The notes: generated from the sequence alone by a model not told the origin. A stretch of 47,870 nt of DNA from Pseudobutyrivibrio sp. (GCA_024693775.1 JAILKL010000037.1:1-47870), one strand, 5' to 3'. Counted from the stretch's first letter, positions 8,929 through 18,656 are shown. Numbers and translations are program-made.

Positions 8929-9807
8929 ATGGTTCGTAGCATGACAGGTTATGGCAAGGGAATAGCTGAAAATTCAGAGGCCCGAGTCACAATAGAAATG
9001 AAATCTGTTAATCACAGATATCTTGATTTAAATATCAAATTACCTAAGAAGCTTAATTTCTTGGAAAGTTCTATTCGTAACAAAATCAGTGAGAGTGTAT
9101 TCAGAGGAAAGGTCGATCTTTATATTACTTTGAGCGAACATTCTGATGCTTGTTATCAGGTGTCTATTAATGATGCCATCGCACAGAAATATTTTGATTC
9201 AATTTCTTCTATGGCTGAAAAGCTTGGCGTAGACAATGATCTAAAGGCCAGCACTATTGCACGTCTTCCTGATGTTATCGAGCTTGAAGAAATGGAAGCT
9301 GATGAGGATAGCTTAAAGGGAATAGTATTCGAGGCTTTGGATGCATGTATTTCCCAGTTTGTAGAGTCTAGAATCTCTGAGGGAGAGCGCTTACAAAAGG
9401 ATCTTGTTGCAAAGATGGATGAGATGATTTCACTTGTGAACAAGCTCGAGGCTCGCTCACCACAGATTATCGAAGAATATAGAACTAGACTTACTTCTAA
9501 GATAAAGGAATTACTTGATGATACTCACATTGATGAGGGTAGAATTGCTCAGGAGGTTACCATTTATGCAGACAAGGTTTGCATAGATGAGGAGATGGTC
9601 AGATTAAAGAGCCACGTGGCTGAGACAAGAGCGATATTTGACCTTGATAAAGAAGTGGGACGAAAGCTTGATTTCCTTGCACAGGAGCTCAATAGAGAGG
9701 CCAATACAATACTTTCAAAATCTACAGATGTAGAGATTGCAGATATTGGGATTACATTAAAGACTCTTATTGAAAAGGTGCGAGAGCAGATTCAGAATAT
9801 AGAATAA
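8929..9807 (+). CDS. yicC: YicC/YloC-family endoribonuclease
   Basis: A 292-residue protein with the family opening MVRSMTGYGKG, the early motif VNHRYLDLNIKLP and the C-terminal DUF1732 region (GRKLDFLAQELNREANTI, about 243-260). Members of this family are metal-dependent endoribonucleases linked to RNA turnover. The order yicC-remA-gmk-rpoZ is the same as in B. subtilis (yloC-remA-gmk-rpoZ). It has its own promoter at 8839-8867. remA begins two bases after its stop codon. Confidence 0.95.
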   Translation: MVRSMTGYGKGIAENSEARVTIEMKSVNHRYLDLNIKLPKKLNFLESSIRNKISESVFRGKVDLYITLSEHSDACYQVSINDAIAQKYFDSISSMAEKLGVDNDLKASTIARLPDVIELEEMEADEDSLKGIVFEALDACISQFVESRISEGERLQKDLVAKMDEMISLVNKLEARSPQIIEEYRTRLTSKIKELLDDTHIDEGRIAQEVTIYADKVCIDEEMVRLKSHVAETRAIFDLDKEVGRKLDFLAQELNREANTILSKSTDVEIADIGITLKTLIEKVREQIQNIE

Positions 9808-9809
9808 TT

Positions 9810-10073
9810 ATGTCATTTATAAATATTGGATTTGGAAATATTATTAATAGTCAAAAAATTGTATCAATGATTACATCGGATTCAGCTCCAGCAAAGCGTA
9901 TTGTCGCTACAGCAAAGGAGAATGGAACCATAATCGATGCAACCCAGGGCAGACACACTCGCTGTGTTATTATTTGTGATGAACATGTGGTTTTATCCGC
10001 ACTTATGCCAGATACAATTGCTAATAGAATAAGTGGTAATACCACAAAGGAGGACATAGAGTATGATGCATGA
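9810..10073 (+). CDS. remA: RemA-family (DUF370) DNA-binding regulator
   Basis: An 87-residue protein matching the RemA/DUF370 family, including INIGFGN at the start and IDATQGRHTR in the middle. In B. subtilis RemA is a DNA-binding activator of biofilm matrix and osmoprotection genes; the target set in this organism is unknown. There is no clear ribosome binding site before the ATG. With only two bases between it and the yicC stop, translation is probably coupled. It overlaps gmk by 11 bases. Confidence 0.93.
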   Translation: MSFINIGFGNIINSQKIVSMITSDSAPAKRIVATAKENGTIIDATQGRHTRCVIICDEHVVLSALMPDTIANRISGNTTKEDIEYDA

Positions 10074-10701
10074 TAAGGGCCTTGTCATTGTCCTTTCTGG
10101 TTTTTCGGGAGCTGGTAAGGGAACAATCATGAAGCATCTTTTAGAAGCTCATCCTAACGACTACAATCTTTCGATTTCAGCCACCACCAGAGGTATGAGG
10201 GCTGGTGAGAAAGACGGAAGAGAATACTTTTTCAAGACTCGCGAAGAGTTTGACAAGATGATTGAGAACAACGAGCTTTTGGAGTATGCCACATTCAACG
10301 GCAATTCCTACGGAACACCTAGAGCATACGTAGAAAAGCTTATCAACGAACGCAAGGACGTAATCCTTGAAATCGAGATTCAGGGTGCACTTCAGGTAAA
10401 GAAAATGTTTCCTGATGCACTATTATTATTTACAATGCCACCTTCAGCAGATGAGTTAAAAAATAGACTTGTAGGCCGTGGTACAGAAACTCCTGATGTT
10501 ATTGCACAAAGACTTGCAATATCATGCAGAGAGTCAGAAATTATGGATCAGTATGATTACCTGATAATAAATGACTCTTTACAAAGAGCTGTAGACCAGG
10601 TTCATAATATTATTCAGGCTGAGCATTTTAGAGTTTCTAGAAATAGCTCTGCAATAAATGAAATGAAAAAACAATTAAAGGTATTTGAAAGGAGTAATTA
10701 A
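10063..10701 (+). CDS. gmk: Guanylate kinase
   Basis: A 212-residue protein with P-loop GFSGAGKGT (13-21) followed by the GMP-binding region (LSISATTRGMRAGEKDGREY). It converts GMP to GDP with ATP and so controls entry of GMP into the GTP and (p)ppGpp pools. The start is fixed by AAAGGAGGA ten bases upstream, lying inside the end of remA. It sits between remA and rpoZ, as is usual in Firmicutes. Confidence 0.97.
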   Translation: MMHDKGLVIVLSGFSGAGKGTIMKHLLEAHPNDYNLSISATTRGMRAGEKDGREYFFKTREEFDKMIENNELLEYATFNGNSYGTPRAYVEKLINERKDVILEIEIQGALQVKKMFPDALLLFTMPPSADELKNRLVGRGTETPDVIAQRLAISCRESEIMDQYDYLIINDSLQRAVDQVHNIIQAEHFRVSRNSSAINEMKKQLKVFERSN

Positions 10702-10703
10702 TT

Positions 10704-10946
10704 ATGATACATCCATCTTATGTAGAACTTATGGAAAAGGTAAATGAAAACGTTGAGGTTGGTGAGGAGCCAGTTGTAAACAGCCGTTATACAATTGTTG
10801 CTGCTACATCTAAGAGAGCTCGTCAGATTATTGATGGTGCAGAGCCACTTTCAGATTACACAAAGGGTGAGAAGCCACTTTCAATCGCTGTAAAGGAGCT
10901 TAACGAAGGAACTATAAAAATCTTAAATGAGGATACAAATATCTAG
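10704..10946 (+). CDS. rpoZ: RNA polymerase omega subunit
   Basis: An 80-residue protein with the omega hallmark NSRYTIVAATSKRARQI (residues 26-42). Omega binds the beta-prime C-terminus and aids polymerase assembly. It lies two bases after gmk with GAAAGGAG before the start. Slightly longer and more divergent at its ends than Bacillus omega, but complete. Confidence 0.95.
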   Translation: MIHPSYVELMEKVNENVEVGEEPVVNSRYTIVAATSKRARQIIDGAEPLSDYTKGEKPLSIAVKELNEGTIKILNEDTNI

Positions 10947-10951
10947 TTTTT

Positions 10952-12283
10952 ATGAAGGTATTATTTGTTTCACTTGGCTGCGATAAAAACCTTGTTGATT
11001 CAGAGCACATGCTAGGTGATCTTATTGATCACGGCTTTACAGTGTGCGACAGCGAGGAAGAAGCAGACATTATAGTAGTAAATACATGCTCATTTATTTG
11101 TGATGCTATGGAAGAAAGTATCCAAAACATCATTGAATTAGGAGCATACAAAGAAAATGGTCATTTAAAAGGATTAATCGTTTCAGGATGCTTAGCTCAG
11201 CGATTCACAGATGAGATTTTAGCTGATCTTCCTGAGGTTGATGCGGTTATAGGAACAAATTCCTACGACGAGCTACTAAACGCTATCAACATTGTCCTTG
11301 AGAAAAATGGCGAAAGACCAGTTTTCAAGAAAGAATTAACTGGCCTACCAAAGGATGGTAGACGTGTGCTCACAACTGGTGGACATTACGCTTACCTAAA
11401 AATAGCTGAGGGCTGTAATAAAAGATGTACTTATTGCATTATTCCTTATATTCGAGGCAATTATCGTTCTGTTCCTATGGAACAGATTCTTGCTGAGGCA
11501 AAGCAGCTTGCTTTGGACGGAGTAAAGGAATTGATTGTAGTTGCACAGGAAACTACAGTTTATGGTACTGACATTTACGGCAAAAAGATGCTTCCAGATC
11601 TTTTACATCAGCTATGTGCAATCGATGGTATTGAATGGATTCGTATTTTATATGCATATCCAGAAGAAATTACAGACGAGCTTATAGATTGTATGGCAAA
11701 TGAGCCAAAGATTTGTCACTACATCGATATGCCTATTCAGCATTGTAATGATGAGCTCCTTAAGAAAATGGGACGAAAGACAAACAAGGCAGATATTATG
11801 AATATCGCTGACCGTCTCAGAAAGGCTATGCCAGATATTTCTCTTCGTACCACACTTATTTGTGGTTTCCCTGGAGAAACAGAAGAGATGCATGAGGAGC
11901 TATTACAGTTCATTAGAGATATGAAATTTGATCGTCTTGGAGCCTTTGCTTACTCTAGAGAAGAGGGTACAGTTGCTGCAAAATGGGATAATCAGGTTGA
12001 AGAATCTTTAAAGACAAAATGGCTCGATGAGGTTATGCTCTGCCAAAAGGATATTTCTATGGCCAATAATGAAAATTATGTAGGCAGAAATATTCCTGTA
12101 TTTATCGAAGGGAAGCTTCCTGAGGACGGAGTTTTCATAGGACGTACATACCGAGATACACCATCGGTTGATGGATTTATTTTTGTAAATAGCGATACTG
12201 AGCTTAGCAGTGGCCAGTTTGTAAATGTTGCCGTTACTAGCTTTGATGAATACGATTTAATAGGAGATATAATTTATGAATAA
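10952..12283 (+). CDS. rimO: Ribosomal protein S12 methylthiotransferase RimO
   Basis: A 443-residue radical SAM methylthiotransferase. The N-terminal UPF0004 domain has the three auxiliary-cluster cysteines C10, C46 and C80. The radical SAM CxxxCxxC motif is C155, C159 and C162 in EGCNKRCTYC, and a TRAM domain forms the C-terminus. The opening VSLGCDKNLVDSEHMLG is the RimO rather than the MiaB type. RimO adds a methylthio group to an aspartate of ribosomal protein S12. It overlaps pgsA by eight bases. Confidence 0.96.
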   Translation: MKVLFVSLGCDKNLVDSEHMLGDLIDHGFTVCDSEEEADIIVVNTCSFICDAMEESIQNIIELGAYKENGHLKGLIVSGCLAQRFTDEILADLPEVDAVIGTNSYDELLNAINIVLEKNGERPVFKKELTGLPKDGRRVLTTGGHYAYLKIAEGCNKRCTYCIIPYIRGNYRSVPMEQILAEAKQLALDGVKELIVVAQETTVYGTDIYGKKMLPDLLHQLCAIDGIEWIRILYAYPEEITDELIDCMANEPKICHYIDMPIQHCNDELLKKMGRKTNKADIMNIADRLRKAMPDISLRTTLICGFPGETEEMHEELLQFIRDMKFDRLGAFAYSREEGTVAAKWDNQVEESLKTKWLDEVMLCQKDISMANNENYVGRNIPVFIEGKLPEDGVFIGRTYRDTPSVDGFIFVNSDTELSSGQFVNVAVTSFDEYDLIGDIIYE

Positions 12284-12827
12284 TATGAACTTACCTAATA
12301 AATTAACATTATTCAGAGTAGTTTTAATTCCATTTTTTGTTTTCTTTTTACTTATCAATCCTGAGAGTATTGCTCTTAGAATTGTCGCAGATTTAATATT
12401 TATCGTTGCATCTCTTACAGACATGTTAGATGGAAAGATTGCACGTAAATACAATCTTGTTACAAATTTTGGAAAATTTATGGATCCACTTGCTGATAAG
12501 CTTTTAGTTTGCTCAGCTATGATTTGCCTTATTTCAACAGGTCAGCTTTCAGCAGTGTTTGTTATTATTATTGTAGCTAGAGAGTTCATTATCTCAGGCT
12601 TCAGACTTATTGCTGCAGAAAACGGAATTGTTATTGCTGCAAATATCTTTGGTAAATTAAAGACAGTTTCTCAGATGGTTATGATCATCATCTTAGTTGC
12701 TAACTTACCATTTGCATGGCTTCAGTTTGTAGGTCAGGTATTTGTATGGCTTTCACTTATCCTTACTGTTCTTTCACTTGTTATTTACATTTATCAGAAC
12801 AGCGATGTTTTAAAGGAGCAGAAATAA
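12276..12827 (+). CDS. pgsA: CDP-diacylglycerol-glycerol-3-phosphate phosphatidyltransferase
   Basis: A 183-residue integral membrane protein. It carries the CDP-alcohol phosphotransferase signature with D49, D52-G53, A56-R57, G66, D70 and D74 in the pattern DxxDGxxAR(x8)GxxxDxxxD. It makes phosphatidylglycerol phosphate, the first committed step to phosphatidylglycerol and cardiolipin. The start lies inside the end of rimO, and its stop codon shares one base with the pncC start (TAATG), so this stretch is tightly coupled. Confidence 0.95.
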   Translation: MNNMNLPNKLTLFRVVLIPFFVFFLLINPESIALRIVADLIFIVASLTDMLDGKIARKYNLVTNFGKFMDPLADKLLVCSAMICLISTGQLSAVFVIIIVAREFIISGFRLIAAENGIVIAANIFGKLKTVSQMVMIIILVANLPFAWLQFVGQVFVWLSLILTVLSLVIYIYQNSDVLKEQK

Positions 12828-13303
12828 TGGCAAGCATTGAGCAGATAGTTAATGAGCTTTCAAATAGAAAATTAACTGTTGCTACCGCCGAGTCTTGTAC
12901 CGGCGGTCTTATTGCAAGTACGATAGTAGATGTCCCAGGTGCTTCTGATTGCTTCAATGAAGGATATGTTACCTATTCAAATGAAGCCAAAATGAAAAAC
13001 CTTGGCGTTAAGGATGAGACTTTAATGGCCTTTGGTGCAGTTAGTACAGAAACAGCCACTGAAATGGCAAAAGGTGTTAGACGCACAGCAAAGGCTGATT
13101 TTGGAGTTTCATCTACAGGAATAGCAGGACCTGGTGGAGGCTCACCTAAAAAGCCGGTTGGACTTGTATACATAGGCTGTGCCTATGGTGACAATCAGGT
13201 GGCTGTTAGAGAACTACATTTATCTGGTGATAGAACAAGCGTTAGAAAGCAGGCTGCTTGTGCCGCGCTTGATTTACTGGATGAATGCATGAAAAAATTA
13301 TAA
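12827..13303 (+). CDS. pncC: Nicotinamide-nucleotide amidase (CinA C-terminal domain, PncC)
   Basis: A 158-residue protein made only of the CinA C-terminal domain: TVATAESCTGGLIAS near residue 20, then STGIAGPGGG. PncC deamidates NMN to nicotinic acid mononucleotide for NAD recycling. The start is ATG 12827 rather than an upstream in-frame codon, because AAGGAG precedes it and the family begins here. The N-terminal MoCF-like half of full-length CinA is absent. Confidence 0.93.
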   Translation: MASIEQIVNELSNRKLTVATAESCTGGLIASTIVDVPGASDCFNEGYVTYSNEAKMKNLGVKDETLMAFGAVSTETATEMAKGVRRTAKADFGVSSTGIAGPGGGSPKKPVGLVYIGCAYGDNQVAVRELHLSGDRTSVRKQAACAALDLLDECMKKL

Positions 13304-13315
13304 CAGAGGTATATT

Positions 13316-13864
13316 TTGAGAATAATTTCTGGAAATAAAAGAGGTATGGTATTGTCTACTCCAGAGGGATTAGATACTAGACCAACCTCAGATAGAATTA
13401 AAGAAACATTATTCAATATGATTGCTCCAGATGTCTATGACTGTTACTTCCTGGATTTATTTTCAGGTAGTGGTCAAATGGGTATAGAGGCACTTAGCCG
13501 CGGAGCACGCGAGGCTATTTTTGTTGAAAAGGACAAAAAGGCTCTTGCATGTATAGAGGCAAATATTTCTAAAGCAAAGTTAAGCGATGTGTCTTCAGTG
13601 TATAAAGAAGATGTTTTTAGCGCCTTAAATAGACTTAAACACGAAGTATTTGACATAATCTTTATGGATCCACCTTACAACAAAGACATTGAAAAGGATG
13701 TCTTAAGTGCACTTTCTAACAAGAGCTATGTAGGAGAGGATACACTTATTATTGTGGAGGCCAGCCTTGAGACTAATTTAGATTATGTTTCTGATATGGG
13801 TTACACAATTATTAAAGAGAAAAATTATAAAACAAATAAACATATATTTATAAAGAAGGCGTAA
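13316..13864 (+). CDS. rsmD: 16S rRNA (guanine966-N2)-methyltransferase RsmD
   Basis: A 182-residue class I methyltransferase starting with TTG and the family opening [10 protein letters not shown]. The SAM-binding motif is [16 protein letters not shown] (45-60) and the catalytic DPPY motif is at 118-121. It methylates G966 of 16S rRNA in the E. coli numbering. It sits next to coaD (one-base gap), a pairing seen throughout Firmicutes. Confidence 0.95.
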   Translation: MRIISGNKRGMVLSTPEGLDTRPTSDRIKETLFNMIAPDVYDCYFLDLFSGSGQMGIEALSRGAREAIFVEKDKKALACIEANISKAKLSDVSSVYKEDVFSALNRLKHEVFDIIFMDPPYNKDIEKDVLSALSNKSYVGEDTLIIVEASLETNLDYVSDMGYTIIKEKNYKTNKHIFIKKA

Positions 13865-13865
13865 A

Positions 13866-14354
13866 ATGAAACGTGCAATTTATCCTGGTAGCTTTGACCC
13901 TATTACATTTGGACATTTGGATATAATTAAAAGAGCAAGTGGATTATGCGATGAATTAATTATAGGGGTTCTTAACAACAAACAAAAAAATCCGTTGTTT
14001 TCCACAACTGAACGTGTTAACATGATAAGAGAATTGACAGAAAATTTAGGAAATGTTTCTGTCGAATCTTTCGAAGGGCTTACTGTAGACTTTGCTAGAG
14101 CAAAGAATGCCCAGGTTATCATTAGAGGTCTTAGAGCTGTTACTGATTTTGAAAATGAGATTCAGTTGGCTCAATCCAACAAAGTTCAATATCCTGAGAT
14201 TGAGACCTTATTTATGACCACTTCATTACAGTATTCATATTTAAGTTCTACCGTCGCAAAGGAATTTGCGTCGTACGGAGGAGATATAAGTCTATTTGTT
14301 CCATCGGAGATTATTCCTCTCATTGAAAGAAAATTCCAGGACAAGGAGAAGTAG
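13866..14354 (+). CDS. coaD: Pantetheine-phosphate adenylyltransferase
   Basis: A 162-residue nucleotidyltransferase with the opening [18 protein letters not shown] (T/HxGH motif, H18) and the C-terminal [11 protein letters not shown] motif. It makes dephospho-CoA from phosphopantetheine and ATP, the fourth step of CoA synthesis. Length is typical. The next gene starts five bases after its stop codon. Confidence 0.97.
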   Translation: MKRAIYPGSFDPITFGHLDIIKRASGLCDELIIGVLNNKQKNPLFSTTERVNMIRELTENLGNVSVESFEGLTVDFARAKNAQVIIRGLRAVTDFENEIQLAQSNKVQYPEIETLFMTTSLQYSYLSSTVAKEFASYGGDISLFVPSEIIPLIERKFQDKEK

Positions 14355-14358
14355 CAAC

Positions 14359-15081
14359 ATGGCAAGTTCAAGCAAAATTGAAGATATAATTGATGAGATT
14401 GAAGCTTACATTGATGAATGTAAGCCATCAGCATTTTCTACAAGCAAAATTGTAGTAAATAAAGACGAATTAGAGACATTATTACAGGAGCTTAGAACAA
14501 AGACTCCTGAGGAGATTCGTAAATATCAGAGAATGATTGCAAACCGTGAGCAGATTTTAGCTGATGCAAAGGCAAAGGCAGATGAAATCATTAGCCAGGC
14601 TCAGATTCAGACAAATGAGTTGGTATCAGAGCATCAAATTATGCAACAGGCATATGCTCAGGCTAATGAGGTTATTCTTATCGCTCAGAAAAATGCACAG
14701 GAAAAAATTGATAGAGCTACAGAGGATGCTAACAATATCCGTATGGGAGCTATTGCATACACAGATGAGCTTTTAGCTAACATCCAGACTATTTTAGCTA
14801 ATTCTATCGATACAACAAAATCTAGAACAGAGTCATTCCTTAGCACTATGCAGGTATATCTTGACACTGTTGATGCCAATAGAGCATCACTTATTCCAGA
14901 TTCTGTTAACAATGGAGATTCAGATCCAGCTGCTAGCTTAGAGGCTACAGGTGAGGCTTATGAGGAACATATGCCAGAGCAGACAGCTGAGCATCAGGAG
15001 CATGCACATCCACAGGCTACATCAGAGGATGATGACGTACCAGCTCTTGATATTCCAGATCAGTTTTTTAACAAAGAATAA
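14359..15081 (+). CDS. Coiled-coil protein of unknown function, coaD-linked
   Basis: A 240-residue protein with no signal peptide or membrane segment. A long Ala/Gln/Glu-rich helical stretch (about 45-150) looks like a coiled coil and resembles ATP synthase b/V-type subunit H or DivIVA-like stalks in composition only. The last 60 residues are acidic, low in complexity and rich in His, Glu and Pro, ending in DIPDQFFNKE. I start it at ATG 14359, just after coaD with AAGGAGAAG upstream, not at a codon inside coaD. It is the last gene of the transcript before the terminator at 15145. A structural or cell-shape role is only a guess. Confidence 0.8.
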   Translation: MASSSKIEDIIDEIEAYIDECKPSAFSTSKIVVNKDELETLLQELRTKTPEEIRKYQRMIANREQILADAKAKADEIISQAQIQTNELVSEHQIMQQAYAQANEVILIAQKNAQEKIDRATEDANNIRMGAIAYTDELLANIQTILANSIDTTKSRTESFLSTMQVYLDTVDANRASLIPDSVNNGDSDPAASLEATGEAYEEHMPEQTAEHQEHAHPQATSEDDDVPALDIPDQFFNKE

Positions 15082-15144
15082 TTTTTGCTGATTCGATTTT
15101 CAGCGATGATTCATAGTTTTATTTATTAATTTTAGATATCAATT

Positions 15145-15185
15145 AGCCAACTCGTAAAGCGTCATTGCTTCTAGTTGGCTTTTTT
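15145..15185 (+). terminator. Intrinsic terminator, 18 bases before the ygiQ-family gene
   Basis: AGCCAACT (15145-15152) pairs with AGTTGGCT (15173-15180), with an inner AAGC/GCTT stem and a following T run. It ends the yicC-to-coaD transcript. It lies so close to the next start codon that it may act as a leader attenuator for that gene. Confidence 0.8.
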
Positions 15186-15202
15186 ACTTAATAGGAGTTT
15201 AC

Positions 15203-17164
15203 ATGGCAGATTTTTTACCAGTTTCGAAAGAGGATATGAAAAAGCGTGGCATTGACCAGCTTGATTTTGTTTATGTGTGTGGCGACGCTTATGTTGACCA
15301 CCCATCTTTTGGTGCTGCTATTATTTGTAGAATATTAGAATTACACGGCTATTCTGTTGGCTTTATAGGTCAGCCAGATTGGAAGGATGATAATTCAATC
15401 AATATATTAGGAGAGCCTAGATTAGGCTTTTTTGTCAGTGCAGGAAATATGGATTCAATGGTTAACCATTACTCTGTATCAAAGCATAGACGTGAATTTG
15501 ACAATTACTCTCCAGGAGGAAAGATTGGTCTTAGACCTGACTATGCCACTATAGTTTATTGCAATCTTATACGCCATACCTACAAGGACAAGCCAATTAT
15601 TATCGGTGGTATCGAGGCTTCACTTAGACGACTTGGTCACTATGACTATTGGTCAAATAAGGTCCGTAGATCTATTCTTTTAGATTCAGGAGCTGATATC
15701 ATTTCATATGGTATGGGAGAACGTTCTGTTGTAGAAATAGCAGATTGCCTTGCATCTGGTATGGATGTAAAGGATATTACCTACATTCCAGGAACAGTGT
15801 ATAAGACTAGAGATAAATCCTTTACAGAGGATGGCTTAATCCTACCTAGCTTTGAAGAAATCAAGGCAGACAAGCCTACATATGCAAAGAGCTTTTACAC
15901 TCAATACGTAAATACGGACCCATTTACTGCTAAAAAGCTTGTGGAAACATATGATAATGCGATGTTCGTTATTCAAAATCCACCACAAAAGCCTCTTTCT
16001 AGACAGGAAATGGATGATATTTATGCAATTGAATATATGAGAACCTATCATCCTATGTATGAAAAGGATGGTGGTATTCCAGCCATTAAAGAAGTTAAGT
16101 TTTCACTTATTAGTAATAGAGGATGCTTTGGAGGCTGTAATTTCTGCGCTCTTACCTTCCATCAGGGACGTATTATTCAGTCTAGAAGCCATGAATCTAT
16201 TATTGACGAGGCAAAGCTAATTACTGAGGATCCTGATTTTAAGGGGTACATTCATGATGTAGGTGGCCCAACAGCCAATTTTAGAAATCCATCATGCAAA
16301 AAGCAGTTAAAGAGTGGTGTATGTACTCATAGACAGTGCTTAGTTCCTGAAAAATGTCCAAATCTAGAGGTGGATCACAAGGATTACGTTTCCCTTTTGA
16401 CCAAGCTTAGAAAGCTTCCAAAGGTGAAAAAGGTATTCGTTAGATCTGGTGTTAGATTTGATTATGTTATGTATGACAAGGATGACACCTTCCTTAGAGA
16501 TTTGTGTAAATATCATGTCAGCGGTCAGCTAAAGGTCGCTCCAGAGCATATTTCAAATAATGTACTAGGATATTTAGGAAAGCCAGATATTTCGGTATAC
16601 AATTCTTTCTGCGACAAATATGCTAAGATAAATAAGGAGCTTGGTTTAAAGCAATATCTTGTTCCATATTTAATGAGCTCACATCCAGGCTCTACGTTAG
16701 ACGATGCCATCGCACTTGCAGAGTATTTACGAGATCATCATTTGTCTCCAGAGCAGGTTCAGGATTTTTATCCTACACCTAGTACAATTTCAACTACAAT
16801 GTACTACACAGAAATTGACCCTAGAGACATGAAGCCTGTTTATGTATGCAAAAATCCTCATGAAAAGGCTATGCAAAGAGCTCTTATTCAATACAAGCGC
16901 CCTGAAAACTATGACCTTGTCAAAGAAGCATTGATAAAAGCAGGCCGTGAAGATTTGATCGGATTTGGTGAGGAGTGTCTTATTCCACCTAGAAAGATCA
17001 AGCACAAGGATTTTTCGGGCAAACATAAGGGACATGACTCAAAGCCCAATAAAGATAATAAAAAATTAGAAGGAAAGAATCCTAAGGGAAGAAACTCTTC
17101 TAAGAAAACAAGCAAGGATAATACCCGAAAAAATGAAAGAACTAATAATAGACGACGCAAATAG
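15203..17164 (+). CDS. YgiQ-family (UPF0313) radical SAM protein
   Basis: A 653-residue protein. The N-terminal YgiQ region ([17 protein letters not shown]) is followed by the radical SAM domain with C308, C312 and C315 in [12 protein letters not shown], then the family-typical [10 protein letters not shown] and KVAPEH motifs. The substrate of the YgiQ family is not established. The last 60 residues are a lysine-, asparagine- and arginine-rich low-complexity tail. The start follows TAGGAG, 18 bases after a strong terminator. It overlaps the following pseudouridine synthase gene by 32 bases. Confidence 0.93.
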   Translation: MADFLPVSKEDMKKRGIDQLDFVYVCGDAYVDHPSFGAAIICRILELHGYSVGFIGQPDWKDDNSINILGEPRLGFFVSAGNMDSMVNHYSVSKHRREFDNYSPGGKIGLRPDYATIVYCNLIRHTYKDKPIIIGGIEASLRRLGHYDYWSNKVRRSILLDSGADIISYGMGERSVVEIADCLASGMDVKDITYIPGTVYKTRDKSFTEDGLILPSFEEIKADKPTYAKSFYTQYVNTDPFTAKKLVETYDNAMFVIQNPPQKPLSRQEMDDIYAIEYMRTYHPMYEKDGGIPAIKEVKFSLISNRGCFGGCNFCALTFHQGRIIQSRSHESIIDEAKLITEDPDFKGYIHDVGGPTANFRNPSCKKQLKSGVCTHRQCLVPEKCPNLEVDHKDYVSLLTKLRKLPKVKKVFVRSGVRFDYVMYDKDDTFLRDLCKYHVSGQLKVAPEHISNNVLGYLGKPDISVYNSFCDKYAKINKELGLKQYLVPYLMSSHPGSTLDDAIALAEYLRDHHLSPEQVQDFYPTPSTISTTMYYTEIDPRDMKPVYVCKNPHEKAMQRALIQYKRPENYDLVKEALIKAGREDLIGFGEECLIPPRKIKHKDFSGKHKGHDSKPNKDNKKLEGKNPKGRNSSKKTSKDNTRKNERTNNRRRK

Positions 17165-18068
17165 CAATCAGCGTTTTGACAAATATTTAAAGCGAGTTCT
17201 TACGGAGGCTTCCACATCATTTATTTATAAAATGCTTCGTAAGAAAAATATTACTTTGAATGATAAAAAAGCTGATGGCTCAGAAAAGCTTAATAAAGGT
17301 GACAATGTTAAAATTTGGTTTTCCGATGAAACCTATGACAAAATGACTGGCGCCGGCACCATGGATCCTTTGTACCAAAAGTTAAAAGGGGTTAGTCATA
17401 AGATTGATATCGTTCATGAAGATGATGATATGATTATCATTAACAAGCCTAGTGGAATAAAGTCTCAAAAGGATTCCGATTCAGATGTTTCTATTAATGA
17501 AATGGCTATTTCGTATATGATCAATACCAATCAATTGTCGGAAGAGGATTTCAAGCATTTTCATCCTAGTGTTTGTAATAGACTTGATAGAAATACCTCA
17601 GGAATAGTGCTATTTGCCAAGAACCTAAAGACAGCTCAGAGCTTGGGTGAGGCTTTAAAGAAAAGAACCTGCAAAAAGCTTTATCATGCTATTGTTTTGG
17701 GTAAAATTCAGGATGAATGTACTATTGATGGATATCTATATAAAGACCAAGCTACAAATAAAGTGACTATTACAAAAGCTCCATCAGAGGATGCAAAACC
17801 AATTAAAACAGCCTATCGTCCTTTAAAATATTTATCTGATGATTTGACACTTTTAGAGATTCATCTAATAACAGGTAGAACGCATCAGATTCGTGCTCAT
17901 TTGTCTTCTATTGGGCATCCAATTTTAGGGGATATGAAATACGGAAATGCTTCTATTAATAAAAAATTAAAGGCTTCGTCCCAACTTTTGCATGCATTTT
18001 CAATTGAATTTGAGGATGGAAGAAAGTACGAGGCAAAGGAGCCAGGGGAGTTTAATGTCTACATTTAA
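17133..18068 (+). CDS. RluC/RluD-family 23S rRNA pseudouridine synthase
   Basis: A 311-residue protein with an N-terminal S4 RNA-binding domain (about 12-60) and a pseudouridine synthase domain with the RLD motif NRLDRNTSG (catalytic D152). A C-terminal [10 protein letters not shown] motif is also present. It should isomerise uridines in 23S rRNA; the exact target, RluC-like or RluD-like, is not decidable by eye. The start overlaps the end of the preceding gene by 32 bases and the end overlaps recU by 14 bases, so the three genes form one transcript. Confidence 0.92.
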   Translation: MKELIIDDANSNQRFDKYLKRVLTEASTSFIYKMLRKKNITLNDKKADGSEKLNKGDNVKIWFSDETYDKMTGAGTMDPLYQKLKGVSHKIDIVHEDDDMIIINKPSGIKSQKDSDSDVSINEMAISYMINTNQLSEEDFKHFHPSVCNRLDRNTSGIVLFAKNLKTAQSLGEALKKRTCKKLYHAIVLGKIQDECTIDGYLYKDQATNKVTITKAPSEDAKPIKTAYRPLKYLSDDLTLLEIHLITGRTHQIRAHLSSIGHPILGDMKYGNASINKKLKASSQLLHAFSIEFEDGRKYEAKEPGEFNVYI

Positions 18069-18591
18069 ATCAAGGGGCCTTCGAGGCTCCACCTTTGAAG
18101 AGTTTATTAATAAGACAAACGAGGTATATGAGGAGAATAAGCTTGCTTTAGTGCAAAAAATACCTACTCCAATTACACCCATAGAGATGGATAGCAAAAA
18201 GGGGCACATTACCCTTGCCTACTTTGATCAAAAGTCTACTGTCGATTATGTAGGCGCCATCCAGGGGATACCAGTTTGCTTTGATGCAAAAGAGTGCAAT
18301 AAGGATACCTTCCCATTACAAAATATCCATCAGCATCAGATTGACTTTATGGGACGTTGGGAAGAACAGGACGGTCTTGCCTTTATTCTTATTTTCTTTA
18401 GTGAGAGAGACGTATATTATTATCTTACCTATAGAAAGCTCAAAACCTTTTGGGACAGAATGGAAGAGGGCGGAAGAAAAAGCTTTAGAATTGAAGAGTT
18501 AGACGAAGATTTTTTCTTTGAAACCAAGCCTAATTTACTAGTTCCGTATCTTGATATGATAAATATTGATTTAAAATGCCGTGAAAGTTGA
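18055..18591 (+). CDS. recU: Holliday junction resolvase RecU
   Basis: A 178-residue protein of the RecU family: LVQKIPTPI (32-40), KSTVDYVG (60-67) and VCFDAKE (74-80). D64, D77 and K79 match by spacing the D88, E101 and K103 catalytic residues of B. subtilis RecU, so the E of the PD-(D/E)xK site is here D. RecU cleaves Holliday junctions in recombinational repair. I start at ATG 18055; an earlier in-frame codon lies in the upstream gene. recU often sits beside a class A PBP gene in Bacilli, but not here. Its stop codon lies in the loop of the terminator at 18574. Confidence 0.93.
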   Translation: MSTFKSRGLRGSTFEEFINKTNEVYEENKLALVQKIPTPITPIEMDSKKGHITLAYFDQKSTVDYVGAIQGIPVCFDAKECNKDTFPLQNIHQHQIDFMGRWEEQDGLAFILIFFSERDVYYYLTYRKLKTFWDRMEEGGRKSFRIEELDEDFFFETKPNLLVPYLDMINIDLKCRES

Positions 18592-18606
18592 CTTTACGGC
18601 ATTTTT
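18574..18606 (+). terminator. Intrinsic terminator overlapping the end of recU
   Basis: AAATGCCGT-g-AAAG (18574-18587) pairs with CTTTACGGCATTT (18592-18604) with one bulged base and a TTGA loop, followed by T's. The loop contains the recU stop codon. Confidence 0.85.
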
Positions 18607-18616
18607 CAGTTATAAT
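18588..18616 (+). promoter_or_regulatory. Sigma-A promoter of the his operon
   Basis: TTGACT at 18588-18593, a 17-base spacer and TATAAT at 18611-18616. The -35 box occupies the loop and first 3' bases of the recU terminator. The predicted leader before hisZ is only about 34 bases, leaving no room for a T-box or peptide attenuator. Confidence 0.75.
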
Positions 18617-18656
18617 CGCTTTATTACATTAGCAGACTAAAGTGCGAGGAGATAAA

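Noticed and set aside
18617-18656. T-box or peptide attenuator for the his operon
   Set aside because: The predicted leader is only about 34 bases, has no histidine codon run and no second hairpin pair.
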